Positions 59,360-64,000 of a DNA stretch of 64,000 bases are shown piece after piece. The notes beneath the pieces were generated by a model, which saw only the letters and a program-made list of their open reading frames with translations, made no database searches and was not told where the DNA came from. A program made the translations under genes and the position numbers. The stretch lies in NCBI GenBank assembly GCA_934045075.1, contig OW203738.1:7479868-7543867 (forward strand), written 5' to 3'. How positions within the stretch are numbered: position 1 is the first letter of the stretch; the number at the start of each line of letters is the position of its first letter. Origin of the DNA: Yponomeuta sedellus (Eukaryota; Arthropoda; Insecta; Lepidoptera; Yponomeutidae).

Positions 59360-59830
59360 GTGAATTGGATTAATGTCATGTCTTTTCCGCGCCCCAGTGT
59401 CACGTCCCACGTGTGACCGCTGGCAAAGTGAATTGGAATAACGTCGCGTCTTTTCCATGCCCTTGCCACGTCCCCACGTGTCTTCTGTATGGACGCTGGT
59501 TACCACTGGTATTTAAATGCTTGAGGTTAGTACTAGATTTGAGGCACCGGTAGAGGGCGCTATATTTCAGCGAACTCAGTTGCTAAATCTTCGCGCCTTT
59601 TAGAAGATTTTTTTTAAATTCATTTGAGTAAATTTCACAGATACGCGCTCTCGCTATGTCCCTTCTTTGTGGGCACTGGGTACCACTGTGGCGATTGAAA
59701 GCTTATAGGTCAGTTGAAAAAAAAAGATTTTTACAGGCACAGACAGAGGGCGCTATTTTTCACCGAATGTACTAAAGGTAGCTCCTTTTAGTATATTTTA
59801 AATAATCAGTTGAGAGTGAATTCCACAGTG
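59360..59830 (+). repeat. Nested tandem duplications
   Basis: A ~68-bp unit (GTGAATTGGATTAATGTC / GTGAATTGGAATAACGTC) repeats at 59360 and 59428, each with CCCACGTGT. A larger ~165-bp unit sharing TACCACTG and AGAGGGCGCTAT repeats at about 59495 and 59665. Confidence 0.65.
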
Positions 59831-60309
59831 TCAAATATCTAAACAGAATGTAAAAACATGTAGAGCTATCTACTATCAAATGCCACCCACTTTGAACACA
59901 CATTATTTTGATTTACAATAATTACCTACCTATCAACAGTCATCATGAGTTGCTTCCTACTATATGTTTGCGTGAACCAGTGATAAGGGTGGTGGCCTAT
60001 GCAAGTCTCACCACTATTGCATCAGGGAGTGGAAAACATGACAATTGTATCGCTTCTATATCTTACCTTAGTCAAAGTTTATTGGTTCCACTGATAATGT
60101 TTTATTGTGTGATGAGATCACGAGTTAAATGCCTAATTTTAAATATTTCACAGACTTAGGTAAAAGCATTTTGTCATTTCGTACAACTTAGGCTACTTTT
60201 CCTTTCCTTCCTTTCGTTGATATCTCTTGCTCGCACAATTTAATACTTTTAATTCTTTATAGGGTTCCGTACCCAAAGACTAAAAACTGGATCATATTAC
60301 TAAGAGGAA

Positions 60310-60636
60310 TCGCTCGCAGCCTCGGCTGCCTGAGTGATCTTAAACGATCACGAATGTTAAGCAACATAGGGCGCGTTCAGAGCATGGATGGGTGACCGCT
60401 AGTTGCATTTTTTCCAGCGGTTCCATGTTTCGCAAGGAACGGTAAGCAGTTGGTGCCGGCTGCCGTCGATAGATGGCAGTCGTTAAGCCAAGTCAGAGGC
60501 CTTAAGGCGGCTCGAAAACTTCTGCCAGTAAGACCGGCCCCTAGTCTTGCAAGCCCCCGTGGTGGAGTATGGCCTATATTATACCTTTTTTTGGAAAGAG
60601 ACCCGTGCCCCTCGGTATGGACTTAATGGGTTGCTG
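60310..60636 (+). mobile_element. 5S-rRNA-derived SINE, divergent copy with the clearest 5S head
   Basis: 60345-60410 carries GATCACGAATGTTAAGCAAC and GGATGGGTGACCGC at the right spacing for 5S rRNA. The body matches the rest of the family with more substitutions, so it is an older copy or a sister subfamily. Confidence 0.82.
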
Positions 60637-61097
60637 ATGATGTTTACTAAGAGTCCACTGTACGTTCTGCCTGCCTGTCCGCAGGTCTGTGAACAGTAAC
60701 GTAAGTGGGCAAACTACGTGCGTAAAGGTTGATGTGCGAGCCCGAGGGAAGAGCAGCCAAATGTTACTCTTTCTAATACTTTATTACCTCCAATACAAGC
60801 TTACAAACCAGTGGAGCCAATTCTCACTTCATTAGCAAATAATTCGTACGACTTGAATTCTACATAAAAAGTCGATCGACATGACAGCCAAAATCTGTAT
60901 TCTGAACGCCATGCTAGAATGAATTCGAATGAGAAAATAAATGTCTAATGATTTTGTCGAGTTATTTTATGTAACAAATGTCTAAGCCTTCGAATATTTT
61001 GCGTCTACGCTTTCAATTCGCCTGGGTGAGAATCAGCTCACAGACCATAAACAAGTCAAAAAAAATTCAGTAATATAGTAATATAATATAAAATAAT

Positions 61098-61226
61098 CCT
61101 CAACCCGCGTGCCCAGCGTGGGGATTATGGGCATTACCCCCCAATGATGGCACAACCTTGCGCTATGGCTCTCATTAGGGAAGGGCTATGTCCAGCAGTG
61201 GACTAATATAGCCTGGAGAAGAAGAA
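61098..61226 (-). repeat. Dispersed LINE-3'-end-like repeat, inverted
   Basis: GGGCTATGTCCAGCAGTGGA then (GAA)n tail at 61215-61230. Confidence 0.65.
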
Positions 61227-61344
61227 GAATACAAAATAATGCTTGCCCCAATCCTAACAAATCTATTTTGCTTCATCAACATTCATTCACAAGAACCAGT
61301 TTCGAGCTCTTATCACACATATCCCTTTGCTATTACGTCCCCAA

Positions 61345-61440
61345 TGTTGTCAACGTATGCCCGCCTGGGACATACTTAACCGGCCCTTCCACTCACCTTT
61401 TCACCGAATAGCTGACGCTACATACTTTTTACAGCCCTGT
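61345..61440 (-). mobile_element. RTE-like LINE 3' fragment, inverted, decayed
   Basis: Inverted matches to GGAAGGGC and GGGACxTxCCAGG of the other copies. Confidence 0.4.
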
Positions 61441-61635
61441 CAATTCCCTCTTATCTTCACCACAAAGGTATAGTATAAGTTATTGAATTCAACGTAGTTA
61501 TGAATTCACATTCTGATTGCTGAATGTCAATGTACAATGTAAGATGTAACTCGCTGCCTTCGGGCCGTATTGTAGTGGAGAAAAAGGCAGCAGAAAAAAA
61601 ACCCCACTCTGAACATCTTTTCTCAAGTTATCGTT

Positions 61636-61950
61636 CGTTATCAACCCTTGTATGTCCCCACTGCTGGGGTACGGGTCTCTTCCTGCATCGCAGGAAGGTT
61701 AGGCCATACTCCACCACGGGGGCCAAGCTCGGGTTGGTGGAGGATTGTAAGACAGTGGCGGGCCTTACTGTCAGAAGTTATCAAGCCGCCCATAAGGCCT
61801 CTGACATGGCTTAACGACTGCCAATATATGACAGCCGGCACCAAAGGCTTAACGTGCCTTGCGAAGCACGGAAGCGCTCGGAAAAATGCCACTAGCGGTA
61901 GTCACGGGACGCTCACCCATCCCATACCTGACCGCGCCTGTTGTTGCATA
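61636..61950 (-). mobile_element. 5S-rRNA-derived SINE, left half (interrupted)
   Basis: Body and tail of the SINE, near-identical to the copy at 58987-59345. Its 5S-like head continues at 63464-63525 beyond the LINE. Confidence 0.85.
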
Positions 61951-63463
61951 GTTAGTTAGTTAGACCTGAGATTTCCGCACTTAGCCTCATGATTGGGCCA
62001 TTGTACGTAGTGGAGCTGTTCGTTTACTCCAGCCAGCCTATCTCTTTCCAGAAAGCCAGCAGTGCTCCGATGTCACTACAGGCTTCCTGAAGGGACCCCG
62101 GCTTCCCAATGATGGCGGTCCGTTGCTTTTCCACGCCTTCGCAGTGAATGGTCACGTGGGCGGGTGTTTCCTCTTCTTTGAGGCATCCCCGGCAAAGCGG
62201 GCTGTCGGTTAGACCCATGTTGTAGAGATGTCTGTTCAGTGAGCAGTGGCCTGTTAAGATTGCCACAGCTTTGCGCAGATTTTCTCTTCTCAGACGCAGC
62301 AGGCTACGTGAAAGACGTTTCGAGATTGTTGGTAAGGCCTCCCTGGCTTGTCTACATTTGGTTTCTGTTCTCCAAAGTTCAGCATGCTGGCTTTCTGTTC
62401 GCGACCTCAACCATTTTCTAAACTGGTTGTATGGGAGTGGGAGCAGGGGTTCGGGTCCTTCCACTGTAGTTTCCGAGCCTCTTTTAGCGAGTTCATCTGC
62501 GGCATCATTGCCCAGGGAGCCGCTATGACCCTTTATCCATTGTAAAGTGACTCTGTTATTTGTTGACAGTTTTTCCAATTCATGGTGACACTCTAGTATC
62601 AAGCTGTTGTTTGTAAGATTGCTGTTGAGTGCTTGTAGGACTGAGGCGCTGTCCGAGATTATGCGTATTGCGTAAGCCTTCGCATCTCTTGTGTTCAACA
62701 GCGCGACAGCTCTTGTTATACCGATGCATTCTGCCTGAAAGATTGTATTCAGGTTGCCAAGGGTTGTAGATATTTTTAGATTTAGTTCGTTGGAAAAGGC
62801 TCCTGCGCCCGTTCCTGTTTCAGTTTTAGAGCCGTCCGTGTACACTCTGACTTCGTGTATTCCCGAGTAGTCGGTAGGCTCCTCTTGCAGTTGTACCTTA
62901 TATTTTTTGTCGAAAATATAAGTGTTTGGTATTCTGTCGCACACCGCTTCCATCATAGGCTGGTCCGAAACAGCGGCTGCTAGGATTTGTGTGTGTGGGG
63001 TGTAGCTGTTTTGTTTCCATATACCGGTTGTCCGAAGCCGTAGGGCAGCACTGGCTGCTTCTTGTTGAATGTGCAAGTGTAGAGGTCTGAGGTTCAACAG
63101 GGCTTCCAGGGCAGTAGTCGGTGTTGTCTTCATGCACCCAGTTACTGCGAGGCATGCCAGTCGTTGTAGCCTCTGTAATTGAAGTACTGCTATTTTCTGT
63201 TTTGTTCTGGTCCACCATACAACGGCGCCATAAGTTATAGCGGGTCTTATCACCGAAGTGTATAACCACATCATAAGTGACGGGCGTAGACCCCACTGTT
63301 TTCCTATGAGGCCTCGGCATTGCCAGAAGGTCATCTGGGCCTTGTTAACGATATTCTGTAGGTGCGAGCTCCAGTTTAGTTTGCTATCTAGCGTCACACC
63401 GAGATATTTAACTGTTGGTGACAGGGTTAGCGTTGTTCCGATAAACTTTGGTAGGTTTTGTGT
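61951..63463 (-). mobile_element. 5'-truncated non-LTR retrotransposon nested in a SINE
   Basis: Flanked by the 13-bp duplication CTGTTGTTGCATA (61938-61950 and 63464-63476). The 3' end, on the left, finishes in (CTAA)n. The insertion splits a 5S-derived SINE whose two halves are at 61636-61950 and 63464-63525. Confidence 0.88.
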
Positions 63464-63475
63464 CTGTTGTTGCAT
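62024..63475 (-). CDS. LINE ORF2 C-terminal part: RT thumb, RNase H, CCHC
   Basis: Open for about 480 codons without a stop; 5'-truncated, so it has no true start codon (reading back into the flanking SINE adds eight residues). N-terminal part has the RT thumb motif KYLGVTLDSKLNW and RPAITYGAVVWW. An RNase H domain follows with catalytic residues all visible: D in VYTDGSK, E in QAECIGI, D in ISDSAS, then H and D in KGHSGSLGNDAADELA. The end carries a C-x2-C-x8-H-x4-C zinc motif. RNase H plus this zinc motif points to the I/R1-type non-LTR group rather than RTE or CR1. The intact frame suggests a recent insertion, although the copy cannot be autonomous. Confidence 0.9.
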   Translation of the reverse strand: MQQQTQNLPKFIGTTLTLSPTVKYLGVTLDSKLNWSSHLQNIVNKAQMTFWQCRGLIGKQWGLRPSLMMWLYTSVIRPAITYGAVVWWTRTKQKIAVLQLQRLQRLACLAVTGCMKTTPTTALEALLNLRPLHLHIQQEAASAALRLRTTGIWKQNSYTPHTQILAAAVSDQPMMEAVCDRIPNTYIFDKKYKVQLQEEPTDYSGIHEVRVYTDGSKTETGTGAGAFSNELNLKISTTLGNLNTIFQAECIGITRAVALLNTRDAKAYAIRIISDSASVLQALNSNLTNNSLILECHHELEKLSTNNRVTLQWIKGHSGSLGNDAADELAKRGSETTVEGPEPLLPLPYNQFRKWLRSRTESQHAELWRTETKCRQAREALPTISKRLSRSLLRLRRENLRKAVAILTGHCSLNRHLYNMGLTDSPLCRGCLKEEETPAHVTIHCEGVEKQRTAIIGKPGSLQEACSDIGALLAFWKEIGWLE

Positions 63476-63525
63476 AACCAAGTGATTGATTCCAATCACT
63501 CGGTTTGCCTAGGCCACAAGCGCTT
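63464..63525 (-). mobile_element. 5S-rRNA-derived SINE, right half (interrupted)
   Basis: Head part with GATTCCAATCACTCGG and GCCTAGGCCACAAG, found in the same order in the uninterrupted copies. Confidence 0.82.
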
Positions 63526-63596
63526 CTCAAGTAATTGTACAAAATACATAACCTGTAATTCCTGCACTTCCTCACTTAACTTAACCTTAGCTAACC

Positions 63597-63965
63597 TCAG
63601 CGTGGTAGCTCAGTGGGTAGAACAGTGGACTCGCAAGTGAGAGTCCCAGGTTCGATCCCCAGTGCGGGCGTGTAGGAATGACTTTGTTTAATTTCAAAGT
63701 TACGTACATTTGCGAATTTGTAACCGCAATACCACAAGCTAACTGTGAAGGAAAACATCGTCAGGAAACCCGCGACTTGGTTGGCTCCGACTTTCCTGTG
63801 GGCTAGTTTGACTAATCTGTCAGGATGGCATAGGTGCTGGGCAAACCTACACCATCGATAAAACCATGTCCCCGGCACTACAGTGGCTCCGGGCGGTCCC
63901 TTCACCCATCTAGTGTGAGTGAAGATGCCACTGGACGCTGTATAAATCATTTCATTACGTAGACG
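63597..63965 (+). mobile_element. Long tRNA-headed SINE (family D2)
   Basis: Head GTGGTAGCTCAGTGGGTAG (A box) and GGTTCGATCCCC (B box), the central domain GTGAAGGAAAACATCGTCAG, and a long 3' body also found at 57215-57365. Pieces at 12846-12990 (-) show the same middle part. Confidence 0.72.
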
Positions 63966-63969
63966 CAAA

Positions 63970-64000
63970 AGGCCAATGTAGCCTCATAGTTGGGCCAGGG
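63970..64000 (-). mobile_element. SINE family D 3' end, cut by the window edge
   Basis: GTAGCCTCATAGTTGGGCCA is the conserved 3' end of family D and of the LINE; the rest lies outside. Confidence 0.5.

Noticed and set aside
1..64000. CRISPR arrays, bacterial operons, prophage
   Set aside because: Nothing of the kind; sequence is animal nuclear DNA.

Overview
The window is nuclear DNA of an insect, most probably a moth or butterfly. It is AT-rich, has one intronless HES-type repressor gene and one Bearded-family gene of the Enhancer of split complex, and is filled with SINE, MITE and LINE debris that I recognise from lepidopteran genomes (long (TA)n and (CATA)n runs, tRNA- and 5S-headed SINEs, Helitron-like pieces ending in AGCTAG). 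No species is assigned.

Only two host genes are supported, both on the + strand. A Bearded-family gene (E(spl)malpha/m4 type, 158 aa, CDS 5677-6153) lies near the left end. A WRPW bHLH-Orange gene (E(spl)mbeta type, 200 aa, CDS 55025-55627) lies near the right end. Each has a TATA box, a compact single exon and a 3'UTR carrying the K, Brd and GY boxes that mark Notch-pathway genes under miRNA control. The mbeta-type promoter has inverted Su(H) sites with a 17-bp spacer and adjacent proneural E-boxes (the SPS+A architecture).

The ~48 kb between them has no credible host gene. It holds two kinds of material. The first is GC-richer, repeat-free islands with high-affinity Su(H) sites: about 13.37-13.45, 14.8-16.3, 23.6-23.8, 25.77 and 29.7-29.8 kb, plus 4.1-4.6 kb upstream of the Bearded-type gene. 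These look like Notch-responsive enhancers. Seven sites in the desert share the 10-mer YGTGGGAACG, all on the + strand, and two share a 13-mer with the mbeta promoter. The second is transposon material: a 5S-rRNA-derived SINE family (about 12 copies), at least four other SINE families with tRNA-like heads, three MITE families, a THAP-domain DNA-transposon remnant, Helitron-like pieces, RTE-like LINE 3' ends, and a 600-bp repeat in inverted copies at 21.2 and 51.9 kb.

The right end (58.9-64 kb) is almost all mobile elements. A 1.5-kb 5'-truncated RNase H LINE sits inside a 5S-SINE, flanked by a 13-bp target duplication. This LINE shares its last ~60 bp with a SINE family in the same window, which points to a LINE/SINE parasite pair.

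None of the coordinates or homologies were checked by computation; motif positions were read by eye.
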